In this document: positions 26,421 through 33,704 of the stretch, piece by piece
How the letters are laid out: each line of letters opens with the position of its first letter
How positions within the stretch are numbered: position 1 is the stretch's first letter
Translations under genes and position numbers: made by a program
IMG/VR virus record: IMGVR_UViG_3300028025_002206
Span: 1-35,199 of that record
Source of the DNA: a virus
Length of the DNA: 35,199 nucleotides
Reading direction: 5' to 3' (one strand)
Notes under the pieces: generated by a model
Told to the model about the DNA's origin: nothing
The model's database searches: none
The model's input: only the letters and a program-made list of their open reading frames with translations

Positions 26421-26450
26421 TTAATTATATAGGTTAACCTGTATAATTAA
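26421..26450. repeat. 30-bp near-perfect palindrome between terminator and P2
   Basis: The left half TTAATTATATAGGTT and the reverse complement of the right half differ at only one of 15 positions. The centre AGGTTAACCT is a perfect palindrome with no loop, which suits binding of a dimeric protein better than an RNA hairpin. It ends 14 bases upstream of the P2 -33 box. Part of one arm recurs at 12814-12825. Candidate operator. Confidence 0.6.
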
Positions 26451-26506
26451 AAAACCCCCACCCTAAAAAGGGCAGGGGATACCCTGTAAAACCAACAAAA
26501 CAGGGT
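26449..26506 (-). terminator. Double-hairpin rho-independent terminator ending the capsid unit
   Basis: Read on the minus strand, the first stem is ACCCTGT/ACAGGGT (26500-26506 with 26481-26487, 12-base loop). The second is GC-rich: CCCC plus CCCT pairs with AGGG plus GGGG (26478-26455), then TTTTTT at 26454-26449. This is the most GC-rich spot in an AT-rich region and lies 11 bases after the stop of the 117-residue gene. Confidence 0.9.
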
Positions 26507-26516
26507 TTTTAATAAT

Positions 26517-26870
26517 TTACAAGAGAATGGTGGTTGTAGAAGTTGTTGTACTTGTTGATGTACTAGTAGATGTAGTGGTTGTTAGACATGCTTGTACTAA
26601 TTCACAGAACTGTGTATTGTATTGTGCATTTGTTTGAATGATTGCTAATACAACACTAGTCAAAGCTTCTGGGCAGAGTAGATCATTAATTTTATCAATA
26701 ACGCAAGTGAGAGTGTCTTGAAAGTTAATACCTGTACATGGAAGGTTAGGTCCATTGTACAAAATAAGATCAGTATTTAACCCAAGACCATCAAGCCAAC
26801 CATTATTACATTTCTTTGGAAACACAACATTGGTTATAGAATAACAGGGCATACCAGGAACACAAGCCAT
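26517..26870 (-). CDS. Short head-fibre-like protein ending in a bare Thr/Ser tail, 117 aa
   Basis: ATG at 26868-26870. The N-terminus has a string of Cys residues and the stretch ILYNGPNLPCTGINFQDTL followed by a short helix (VIDKINDLL). I recall this Tyr-x-Gly-Pro-Asn-Leu-Pro-Cys-x-Gly-Ile pattern as the start of head-fibre or capsid-bound proteins in Bacteroidota phages. The upstream 383-residue fibre has a looser version (RYTGLPSEALGIETNDSL). Another helix follows (VVLAIIQTNAQYNTQFCELV), then 18 Thr/Ser residues and ILL before the stop. In other genes of this window such a linker leads to a further domain; here nothing follows and the terminator comes next. It could be a complete short fibre, or a fibre that has lost its outer module. 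Last gene of the capsid unit. Confidence 0.65.
   Translation of the reverse strand: MACVPGMPCYSITNVVFPKKCNNGWLDGLGLNTDLILYNGPNLPCTGINFQDTLTCVIDKINDLLCPEALTSVVLAIIQTNAQYNTQFCELVQACLTTTTSTSTSTSTTTSTTTILL
26529..26583. repeat. Low-complexity repeat encoding the Thr/Ser tail of the 117-aa protein
   Basis: Imperfect gttgta, gatgta and ctagta repeats on the plus strand, closely resembling those at 17084-17150 and 17712-17843. It lies directly before the end of the gene. Confidence 0.75.
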
Positions 26871-26889
26871 TATATGTTAATTTAATTTA

Positions 26890-28041
26890 TTAAGGAATAT
26901 ACATGATGTAATAACAAGCAAGGACTGGTTGAATGTTGCTGTGCGCACTTCCACCACCTGTATTATTATTGACAGTAATTGCTACATTACTACTGTTTAG
27001 TCCTGTTGTAGCATCTTGGCAGGCTTGAGTGTTTGTAAAATAAAATCCTGTTTCTCCTTGATTTTTATCACCACCTGCAAATCTTACAATGTTATTATTA
27101 TCATTAGTATCACCTCCTGTAATTCCCCATATATCATGGGCATGTCCAGGATCAGTGATTGATGCTGTAGCTGGATGTGTATGTGCAGGAATTTGTGCAG
27201 ATGTAAGAGTTACAGTGTTATTTCCAGTTGTGCTATTTATTGTATAAGTTGGATTACCAGGAGTAGCAGGATCCACTTCAGGATCAAATACTCCACCACC
27301 TACACCATTTGTAACACCTACAGGCACTCTACCTCTTTTATCAGGAGTACCATTTTGACCATTACATAAATAAACTTTTTCCCATGCTCCAAATCCTATT
27401 CCTGTACCACCAAATCCATCAGCAACTGTAGGATAGTTATTTAAATCACCATAATATTCCAAAACTGTGTATGGAACCATCTTAGTATAGAAACTTGTTG
27501 AGCCTGATGTACTATCTAAATAAGCTTGAATTAATGTGTTTATATCAGCAAGCTTAACGTAGTTTGTATCTACATCAAGAGCAAGTGCTGCTAAATCTAC
27601 ACCTAGTTCACAAAGTTTTGTAATAGTAGCTTGGAGAACATCGTGTGTATTTGATGAGCTTGTAACACCATCCAAACAGTCAATGTTGTAATCAGCATTT
27701 AGTTCAATAAGTTCAGCATTAATTCCATCAACTTGTCCTTGAAGACTACAAGCAGCTTTAACAAGAGCTTCAAAAAGTTCTACAGCTGTTGGGGGACTAC
27801 ATATAGGTTTACATGTAGGAAGATACTGTGTAACAAGTTCACAATATGCTGTTGGATCAATAGTGATATCTATTCCTGTTCCATCAAGAAAAGACACTAC
27901 AGCATTAATTAATGCTTCCTCAACAACATAAAGACTGTCGTTAGTTTCTATTCCTAGTGCTTCACTAGGTAGTCCTGTATATCTTACACACTTATCAGAA
28001 GTGGTATCTACACAACCATTATAACAATTATTACAAGCCAT
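26890..28041 (-). CDS. Head- or tail-fibre protein with phage tail-collar domain, 383 aa
   Basis: ATG at 28039-28041. The N-terminus is Cys-rich (MACNNCYNGCVDTTSDKCV) and contains RYTGLPSEALGIETNDSL, a probable capsid-anchoring motif also seen in the next gene. A helical shaft-like part follows (about 40-185). Residues about 195-383 fit the phage tail-collar family: FGAWEKVYLCNGQNGTPDKR, GRVPVG, LTSAQIPAHTHPATA, and the C-terminal SAHSNIQPVLACYYIMY. Asn-Gly-Thr-Pro-Asp-x-Arg-Gly and the terminal Asn-x-Gln-Pro are hallmarks of this domain, which sits at fibre tips and helps host binding. Gene position among capsid genes favours a head fibre, as described in a structurally known crassvirus; a tail fibre is the alternative. 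No chaperone gene is visible. Confidence 0.8.
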   Translation of the reverse strand: MACNNCYNGCVDTTSDKCVRYTGLPSEALGIETNDSLYVVEEALINAVVSFLDGTGIDITIDPTAYCELVTQYLPTCKPICSPPTAVELFEALVKAACSLQGQVDGINAELIELNADYNIDCLDGVTSSSNTHDVLQATITKLCELGVDLAALALDVDTNYVKLADINTLIQAYLDSTSGSTSFYTKMVPYTVLEYYGDLNNYPTVADGFGGTGIGFGAWEKVYLCNGQNGTPDKRGRVPVGVTNGVGGGVFDPEVDPATPGNPTYTINSTTGNNTVTLTSAQIPAHTHPATASITDPGHAHDIWGITGGDTNDNNNIVRFAGGDKNQGETGFYFTNTQACQDATTGLNSSNVAITVNNNTGGGSAHSNIQPVLACYYIMYIP

Positions 28042-28049
28042 TTTATAAT

Positions 28050-28316
28050 TTATTTATGAATTAAAAGTTTTACTCTACTAGCTATTTGCTGCACTGAAAA
28101 GCAAGCAGCATAATCTGGGTTACATAGCTTATTTACCAAGATTCTTTTATAATTTAAAAGATCCCCAATCACTAGGTTGGGGAAGGGTAGATTAAGCATA
28201 TATACAATATTGTTATATTGATTGTTTGACAAGTCTGTTAATTTACAATCAATATCAGCAATCAATGCTTTTGGTGTTGTGCAATCTAAACAATTAACGA
28301 GCCTTGGGGATAGCAT
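28050..28316 (-). CDS. Conserved small protein of crAss-like phages, 88 aa
   Basis: ATG at 28314-28316, overlapping the end of the upstream 53-residue gene by 23 bases in another frame. The sequence has a Cys motif (NCLDC) near the N-terminus, then ADIDCKLTDLSNNQYNNIVY, a hydrophobic stretch (MLNLPFPNLVIGDLLNYKRI) and CNPDYAACFSVQQIASRVK. I recall similar proteins following the Cys-rich mini-gene in other crAss-like phages. No function is known to me. Mostly helical, no signal peptide. It may be a virion component given the location. Confidence 0.6.
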   Translation of the reverse strand: MLSPRLVNCLDCTTPKALIADIDCKLTDLSNNQYNNIVYMLNLPFPNLVIGDLLNYKRILVNKLCNPDYAACFSVQQIASRVKLLIHK

Positions 28317-28455
28317 CTTTATTATTTTTAATATTATCTTCTATAGTTACCTTCTTTGCTTCTTTCTTTTTTTGACCATCACAAGAATAACAAAGTCCAT
28401 TTGTCAACTGACAACCACATCCTACGTTAGCTTTACAGTTTGAGCAAGCTGCCAT
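28294..28455 (-). CDS. Cys-rich zinc-binding-like mini-protein, 53 aa
   Basis: I start at ATG 28453-28455, one base after the upstream stop; a GTG at 28503 would add 16 residues inside the upstream gene and is less likely. Cys residues at 4, 7, 13, 15, 22 and 25 (CSNCKANVGCGC, LCYSC) suggest a compact zinc-binding knuckle, followed by a Lys-rich, probably disordered tail. Very short proteins of this look are common beside structural genes in Bacteroidota phages. Function unknown; RNA, DNA or protein binding are all possible. Confidence 0.7.
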   Translation of the reverse strand: MAACSNCKANVGCGCQLTNGLCYSCDGQKKKEAKKVTIEDNIKNNKDAIPKAR

Positions 28456-28456
28456 A

Positions 28457-29011
28457 TTATATAAAATTGTTAATGTAATTATTACCAGAGCAACCACAGC
28501 CACTCCTTATAAAGTTATTAAGCATTCTATCTGCCTGTATGTAAAGTTTGTTTGCTGTGTCTATAGCACAGTTGTTAGCAGCAGCTATGGATCCTTGAAT
28601 AAAATAATAGATGCTATTTAGTTCTACCTTCTGTTGTTGTCTGATAGAAAGATCGCATTGCATCATATCAAGTTTCATAAATGCTTCATCAAATTTCTCT
28701 TGTATCAAATCCACTCTCATTATTGTCTTGTTGACATAATAAGTTTCAGGAGGATCTATTGTATATGTTAAATAATACACACCATCTGGAAGAGGTTGTA
28801 AAGGAAAACCTATAGGACTAATTCCTAAGCTAATTGAATTATATACATTAAAATCATCTGGTGTGAAAGGAACAAGAACTGGATCAAATCCAGGAACAGT
28901 CACTGATAGTGTAGCACCTGATGCAGGCGCATCATATGTAGAATTATCAGCTACACCAAACGTTTGAACATTGTGCGTATCAATAACTATTATGTCTAAT
29001 ACAGTTGCCAT
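28457..29011 (-). CDS. Conserved virion-associated protein, 184 aa
   Basis: ATG at 29009-29011. Residues about 1-100 look like a beta-sandwich (IIVIDTHNVQTFGVADNSTY, SVTVPGFDP, PDGVYYLTYTIDPPE). Residues about 100-184 are helical (FDEAFMKLDMMQCDLSIRQQ, FIQGSIAAANNCAIDTANKL) and end in RSGCGCSGNNY. The helix plus terminal Cys-Gly-Cys tail is a pattern I recall in crAss-like and other Bacteroidota phages. It lies 84 bases after the candidate auxiliary capsid gene, behind a strong hairpin. A head-decoration or fibre-base role is plausible but only inferred. Confidence 0.65.
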   Translation of the reverse strand: MATVLDIIVIDTHNVQTFGVADNSTYDAPASGATLSVTVPGFDPVLVPFTPDDFNVYNSISLGISPIGFPLQPLPDGVYYLTYTIDPPETYYVNKTIMRVDLIQEKFDEAFMKLDMMQCDLSIRQQQKVELNSIYYFIQGSIAAANNCAIDTANKLYIQADRMLNNFIRSGCGCSGNNYINNFI

Positions 29012-29026
29012 GTTGTTAAAATAATT

Positions 29027-29070
29027 GTGCCTGAGGACTTGAGAATTTATCCTCTCTCACCCTCAGGCAC
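29027..29070 (-). terminator. Strong intergenic hairpin after the auxiliary capsid candidate
   Basis: GTGCCTGAGG (29027-29036) pairs perfectly with CCTCAGGCAC (29061-29070). Inside it a second stem, TGAGA/TCTCA, can form. On the minus strand it is followed by AATTATTTT, a poor U-tract, so partial termination or mRNA 3'-end protection is more likely than full termination. Confidence 0.6.
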
Positions 29071-29095
29071 AGGTTATATGATTTGCTTTCTTTTA

Positions 29096-30229
29096 TTAAG
29101 CAGCAGTGGTAGTAGAAGTTGTAGATGTAGTACAAACACTCTGATTATCTGCAGCACCTAATGCGTTAGCAAGAGCACTGTCTACAGCAACAGATAGAGC
29201 ACCTTGAGGAGCAGCAATAATTACTGTTGCATCTTCATATATGTAGTCACCCCACTGATAAGCTGATTTGTCATACTCGTTAAACTTGATGTAATAAGTA
29301 TCGTAGGTAGTACCTGCAGAAACCCAAGACTCAAAGTTTTCGTTATAACCAGCCATTCTGTAAAGATGCTTCAAGTAACCAGCTTGGTAGCTGTAGAAGT
29401 TTTTCTCAAGTTGTTGAATCTCAGCAGAAGTTCCAGAAGGATAAGATGAAGTTTGAACAACAGCAGCTAAAGCTACAATGTTACAAGCATCAGCAACAAT
29501 AAAGTCAGCTGTAGTTGCAGGTCCACTGTAAACGAAAGTTCTGAAGTACATTCTGTCATATTCCCAAGGGAATGCAGCAACGTCACATGGTTGTCCATAA
29601 GCAGTCAAAGCTTTTCCTGTGATTTCAAGAACACCAGGAACAGGTTGATCGAATGTGTAGAAAGTGTTAAAGCTAATGTTGTCAGGGTTGATACCAGGAG
29701 CTTGAGCTTCAAACTTAGCAATGATTTGGTTAACCAAAGCTTCGTAATCAACTTGAGTACATGGATCACCACCACAATCACAACATGGTGCGTTAACAGT
29801 AATGCTACGAGTGAAACCATTGAAATACAATGTGTCAATGTAGCTAGAATGTGCACGAAGAGTGATAGTAATAACATCACCACAAGTTACATTCCAATCA
29901 GAAACTTCAGTAATCTGATTTAGTGGAGCAGGACAACCATAAACTTTATACCACTCAGTGATATTAGATTTACAATTTGTACCAGATGCACAACCTGCGA
30001 TCTTGTCAGAACGCTTAGATCCTTGAAGATAGGTGTTAACCCTACCTTGAGCAACATAGAAATAAGGAGAGGCACCACCAGCTACTTTTGTAGAAGGGGT
30101 TAAGGTAGCTTCGTAGTTAGAATCAAAGAAACCAACTTCACCAGCTGCCAAGTCTTGCGTAGAACCACTATTGGCTATTGTTGAGCCAACAGGAACCACG
30201 AAGAGCGTAGTTAGAGAAAAATCTGCCAT
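29096..30229 (-). CDS. Major virion protein, candidate auxiliary capsid protein, with Thr/Ser C-terminal tail, 377 aa
   Basis: ATG at 30227-30229. A beta-rich protein without enzyme motifs. It has many Cys (CASGTNCKSN, APCCDCGGDPCTQ), a middle domain starting QVDYEALVNQIIAKFEA, and a C-terminal part with FYSYQAGYLKHLYRMAGYNE and YDTYYIKFNEYDKSAYQWGD. It ends in CTTSTTSTTTAA. Codons are less AT-biased than in most neighbours, as in the major capsid gene, suggesting high expression; this is a visual judgement. In the structurally described crassvirus the auxiliary capsid protein is encoded a few genes after the capsid protein, as here. That assignment is inference; another abundant surface protein remains possible. 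The Thr tail stops exactly where other genes in this window begin an outward module. Confidence 0.65.
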   Translation of the reverse strand: MADFSLTTLFVVPVGSTIANSGSTQDLAAGEVGFFDSNYEATLTPSTKVAGGASPYFYVAQGRVNTYLQGSKRSDKIAGCASGTNCKSNITEWYKVYGCPAPLNQITEVSDWNVTCGDVITITLRAHSSYIDTLYFNGFTRSITVNAPCCDCGGDPCTQVDYEALVNQIIAKFEAQAPGINPDNISFNTFYTFDQPVPGVLEITGKALTAYGQPCDVAAFPWEYDRMYFRTFVYSGPATTADFIVADACNIVALAAVVQTSSYPSGTSAEIQQLEKNFYSYQAGYLKHLYRMAGYNENFESWVSAGTTYDTYYIKFNEYDKSAYQWGDYIYEDATVIIAAPQGALSVAVDSALANALGAADNQSVCTTSTTSTTTAA

Positions 30230-30257
30230 TTTGTTTTATTTTAAATTATAAAAAAAT

Positions 30258-30989
30258 TTATTCATTTGTCTGTATCCTATACTGGGCAGTTTGGACTGCA
30301 GACATATTTTCTGTGTACATTGCGAGGTTTTGAACTGTCAGATCTAGAAGTTCATCTTCGAGATAGGTTTCAAGTTCGCAATTCTGATCATATGATGGTA
30401 AACCATCTAGCATTATATATCCCTCTTTATTTATATAAACAGGGTATCTAAAATACATTATGTTAATTGTCTTAGGCGTAAATGTACCATCTGTGAATAT
30501 TGATATTTCATCAGACGATATAAAGTTGAATGTTTCTTGGTATTCAAAAGATGGTCTATAGTGAGTGTTGTTTAACAAGAGTGATAAATCACCATGTTTT
30601 GCAAGATCTCTATTTATCCAAATCTTTCTATCCTTACATCTTCCTTTATCAGCTATTACGTAGCTATCTACGTAAAACATGTATTTAGGTTCTAATGTAT
30701 GAAGATTAGCTTTCCATTGATTTAATTCTACGTTCATTAGTGAAAGGGCAAGAGGTTGATTGTTATAAGAAACAACCAAACTTTGTAGGTCTTCATAACG
30801 CTTTTTAAAAGCATCTTGACCATATCCATTCGCTACACTAAATCCATCAATCTTTTGTTTTATCAGCTTTATTTGAGCTTCATTTAAAGCTAAAATCTTA
30901 TCTTCAAGTGCAATCTGCTGATGTTCATTAGTTGATAGTTTATTTAGTTTCTGATCTATTTTATATAATAAACTATCTACTGGTATCAT
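30258..30989 (-). CDS. Conserved structural-region protein, 243 aa
   Basis: ATG at 30987-30989, overlapping the upstream TGA by four bases (ATGA), so translation is probably coupled. The N-terminal third is helical (LLYKIDQKLNKLSTNEHQQI, LALNEAQIKLIKQKI); the rest is mixed, with KYMFYVDSYVIADKGRCKDR, IMYFRYPVYINKEGYIMLDG and a C-terminal helix (LETYLEDELLDLTVQNLAMY). I recognise no family with certainty. The ending resembles connector proteins that place a beta barrel before a final acidic helix. The position two genes after the capsid protein suggests a head-completion or connector role, which is only a suggestion. Confidence 0.6.
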   Translation of the reverse strand: MIPVDSLLYKIDQKLNKLSTNEHQQIALEDKILALNEAQIKLIKQKIDGFSVANGYGQDAFKKRYEDLQSLVVSYNNQPLALSLMNVELNQWKANLHTLEPKYMFYVDSYVIADKGRCKDRKIWINRDLAKHGDLSLLLNNTHYRPSFEYQETFNFISSDEISIFTDGTFTPKTINIMYFRYPVYINKEGYIMLDGLPSYDQNCELETYLEDELLDLTVQNLAMYTENMSAVQTAQYRIQTNE

Positions 30990-32029
30990 ACAGACGCTAA
31001 TTTTTTACTTTTCAATTTTTGTTCTAGCGTGAGTAGTTCATCTTGGTTATCTTCGTCAGCTAGGAATTTAACCAAAGCTTCGTCATCCACTGCAATTTCA
31101 TACTCACCTTCAAACACTCTTCCATTAGGTTTTACTCTATATATAGAATGTGCAATTGCTTGTTTAACAAGATCTTTAATATGGAGTAAGTTTTCTTTCA
31201 TATCAGCAAAGCGATTAAACACTTCCACTGTAGAAAGTCCTTGGAATTTACCTGTTTTGAATTCTGTCTCTTTAATGACATTATCAACAAGGTTGTACAC
31301 CACTTCTTCTTTAGTGTTATCTGTAACAGGCAATCCTAAAAGTCTTGCCACTTTTCTCTTCTTATCAGGAGTCATACCATCAAACTTGCTAATAGCTTTG
31401 TTGATAATTTGCTTCTTCTTGAAGAGAATAGCACTTTCAATTTCATCATCTACAACATAAAACTGTATGTCAGCAGGATATTCACCACGTTCCCAAGCTT
31501 GATAAGAGCTTGCAATTGTTGGATGAACACGTAACCATGAGAAAGCTATTTCTTGCATGGAGTTATCAAGATCAAAGTAGTTATCACCATCAACCAATTT
31601 TACAGGTTGTACATGCATTGTGTCATACTGTGATGTTGTCAATCCACTATTCCAAAATGAAGAACGAGGACCAAGGTCAACACTCAAAGCAGATTCAAGC
31701 TTAGCTCTAAGGTTTGTTACACGTTCTGTTTCTAGTTCTCTTTCTGTAGGATCTGCAATTCTACGAATGTAAGAAGCGTTAGCATCAAGACCTGTTCTAT
31801 ATTGACCATCAAGTTCCTTGTAAGGATACTTAAATACGCCTGTACCAGGAATTCTTGTTAGTCCTTTTTGTGAAAGACCACCTTGCATCGTTTGAAGTTG
31901 TGCGTTATTATACTCTTTCTTTAATGTAGAGATTTTTCCAATCTTACCCATATGTAGTTGTTTTAACTTGGTTTTAAGTTGCAGAGTGTTTCCATCGAAG
32001 GATATGCAATTGGGAATTTCCCAATTCAT
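30986..32029 (-). CDS. Conserved structural-region protein of unknown function, 347 aa
   Basis: I use the ATG at 32027-32029. The frame stays open upstream to a TTG at 32188 inside the capsid gene, but that 53-residue extension is encoded by two RNA hairpins and has unlike composition, so I reject it. The protein starts MNWEIPNCISFDGNTLQLK and is mostly helical and charged. It contains LFKKKQIINKAISKFDGMTP, KKRKVARLLGLPVTD and VFNRFADMKENLLHIKDLV, with an acidic C-terminal part. No enzyme motif or membrane segment is visible. It follows the capsid gene and overlaps the next gene by four bases. Function unknown; a head-assembly or internal role is possible. Confidence 0.6.
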   Translation of the reverse strand: MNWEIPNCISFDGNTLQLKTKLKQLHMGKIGKISTLKKEYNNAQLQTMQGGLSQKGLTRIPGTGVFKYPYKELDGQYRTGLDANASYIRRIADPTERELETERVTNLRAKLESALSVDLGPRSSFWNSGLTTSQYDTMHVQPVKLVDGDNYFDLDNSMQEIAFSWLRVHPTIASSYQAWERGEYPADIQFYVVDDEIESAILFKKKQIINKAISKFDGMTPDKKRKVARLLGLPVTDNTKEEVVYNLVDNVIKETEFKTGKFQGLSTVEVFNRFADMKENLLHIKDLVKQAIAHSIYRVKPNGRVFEGEYEIAVDDEALVKFLADEDNQDELLTLEQKLKSKKLASV

Positions 32030-32046
32030 CACTCTGTGGTTTGAGT

Positions 32047-32084
32047 AGAGCCCTCCAAAGGTGGGATAGGGGTAGGAGGGCTCT
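32047..32084 (-). other. Hairpin in the leader after the capsid gene (second)
   Basis: AGAGCCCTCC (32047-32056) pairs with GGAGGGCTCT (32075-32084), a perfect 10-bp GC-rich stem with an 18-base loop. It lies 18 bases before the next ATG. There is no U-tract, so it is not a classic terminator; RNA processing, stability or translation control fit better. Confidence 0.6.
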
Positions 32085-32099
32085 TCTCGATAGGCTTGT

Positions 32100-32118
32100 C
32101 TAGGAATATTATTCCTAG
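32100..32118 (-). other. Hairpin directly after the capsid stop codon (first)
   Basis: CTAGGAAT (32100-32107) pairs with ATTCCTAG (32111-32118) around a three-base loop, six bases after the capsid stop. Such tight stems at the 3' end of a highly expressed gene can protect mRNA. Confidence 0.55.
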
Positions 32119-32124
32119 GAGGTA

Positions 32125-33678
32125 TTAGAACTGAGGTATTTCCTCGATCAGAACTGTACGAGACAAATCCTCGATGAAAACATCGCAACGATCTTTCATC
32201 CAGATCTCATAACCAGGGAATTTGTTGGCAGAGCTCATACCTTGAGACTTAGCAAAGCCCAAGTGGTGACGAGTTCCATCGATATATCCCCAAGTCATTG
32301 AAGGAGCACCCTTCATTCTCACTTCTCTGATGTTGTTAACCATTGAACCATCGCTCATTGGAGATACATCAAATACCATGAAAACAGGAGTAGATTTTTT
32401 ATTCTGACCAAATTCAAGATTAGATTGTGGAAGATCTAGTTCTTTCAAGTGAATAAGTTCAACACGACCAGTCTCACGTGTAACCATGCTATCAAAAGCA
32501 AAGTTGTAAGTGATGTGTTGTCCTTCGCCTTGCATGTAACGGTTTCCAGAATCAGCCATGAAAGTAAGACCACTGTTTAGAGCGTCTGTTTTCAAAGCTT
32601 GTTGGAATACGTCAAATCCAGCTTCGTTAGTGTACATTTTAACCTTACGATCTTTAACGTCAACCCTTCTATAGAATAGGTCACCAAATACAGAACGTAT
32701 TAAGTTAGCAGTGAATTCACCACGATTATATTGAACCAAGTTACCATTGTTACGCATTCTGTAGTAAACACCAGCAGATGTACGCTTCAATTCTTGCTTA
32801 GAACCATTTGTTTTAACAGTTCCTGGCTTGCTCCAAATCATACGCTTAACTTTCAATTCAAGCATAGACTTACGCATCCAGAACTCAATGAATGGTTCCC
32901 ATTTAACATCATTCCTAGTCAAAGGAAGTTGGTTACGTCTTTGTGGAGCATAAACCAAGATGTCCAAAGGTTTGCCAGAAGCATCAACCATCATTTTGTC
33001 ATCAGCCCATTCAGTGATCTTGTGCTCATAACCATATGCAGAACCAAGAGATTCAAACATTGTGATTTGCTCACCAAGACGAGGAAGACCTAAAAGATCT
33101 TGATCAAACTCACCAATTGCAGCATCAACAAGCTCAAGTTCAACACCTACAGATAGGAATTGAGAACTTACGTAGTCTACAGTTGGGTTGTCACTAACGA
33201 GTGTAAAAGAGTAAAGATATCCCATGTTCCAAGGAACTGGATCTTTGATTACATAAAACCTAGGACCATACTGACGAGAACCTACAGAAACAATAGCATT
33301 CTTAGAAAACTCATTAGTATCAAGGATAAGAGAAAACTCTTGTCCATCAATACCAGGCTTAAGAAGCTCAGCTGTTGCTGCTGGAACATCAATAATCTTA
33401 GGGAATTTGTAAGGGACTTGAACTTGCCACTTCCATGCATCGCTATTATTGTCGATGTAATAAGGAGTTGACTTGTTAATCATGTCCAAGAAATCATTGC
33501 TATACAATGAACTTTGAGTGTAGAGACTGATGATCTTTTTGTCATAATCAGCAGGCTCTGTGCTGTGGAAGCTTTCAAGGTGGTTGGCATCTGTAAGCTT
33601 ACCTACAGCACGCTTATCCATTGAAGCAACACGAGCATACGTGAATCCAGTTAAACCTGGGATTGTTTGAATTGCCAT
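32125..33678 (-). CDS. Major capsid protein, crAss-like, 517 aa
   Basis: ATG at 33676-33678. The length (517) is close to crAss-like major capsid proteins, about 490-500 residues. I recognise the N-terminal stretches YDKKIISLYTQSSLYSNDFL, MINKSTPYYIDNNSDAWKW and VPYKFPKI. Later ones are EFSKNAIVSVGSRQYGPRFY, DNPTVDYVSSQFL, QRRNQLPLTRNDVKWEPFIE and MTWGYIDGTRHHLGFA. The fold in this order is the HK97 type. The gene is preceded by a scaffold-like gene, the usual order, and followed by two hairpins. Codons appear less AT-biased than in neighbours, consistent with strong expression. No prohead-cleavage site can be placed with confidence. Confidence 0.85.
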   Translation of the reverse strand: MAIQTIPGLTGFTYARVASMDKRAVGKLTDANHLESFHSTEPADYDKKIISLYTQSSLYSNDFLDMINKSTPYYIDNNSDAWKWQVQVPYKFPKIIDVPAATAELLKPGIDGQEFSLILDTNEFSKNAIVSVGSRQYGPRFYVIKDPVPWNMGYLYSFTLVSDNPTVDYVSSQFLSVGVELELVDAAIGEFDQDLLGLPRLGEQITMFESLGSAYGYEHKITEWADDKMMVDASGKPLDILVYAPQRRNQLPLTRNDVKWEPFIEFWMRKSMLELKVKRMIWSKPGTVKTNGSKQELKRTSAGVYYRMRNNGNLVQYNRGEFTANLIRSVFGDLFYRRVDVKDRKVKMYTNEAGFDVFQQALKTDALNSGLTFMADSGNRYMQGEGQHITYNFAFDSMVTRETGRVELIHLKELDLPQSNLEFGQNKKSTPVFMVFDVSPMSDGSMVNNIREVRMKGAPSMTWGYIDGTRHHLGFAKSQGMSSANKFPGYEIWMKDRCDVFIEDLSRTVLIEEIPQF

Positions 33679-33704
33679 TTTGTGTTATCTTTTGTTATTA
33701 AAAA

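Noticed and set aside
28456-28503. GTG start 16 residues upstream for the Cys-rich mini-protein
   Set aside because: The extension overlaps the end of the previous gene and is hydrophobic and unlike the rest; the ATG at 28455 is one base after that stop.
32030-32188. TTG-initiated, 53-residue longer version of the gene at 30986-32029
   Set aside because: It would begin inside the capsid gene, and its extra part is encoded by two perfect hairpins; an ATG is available at 32029.
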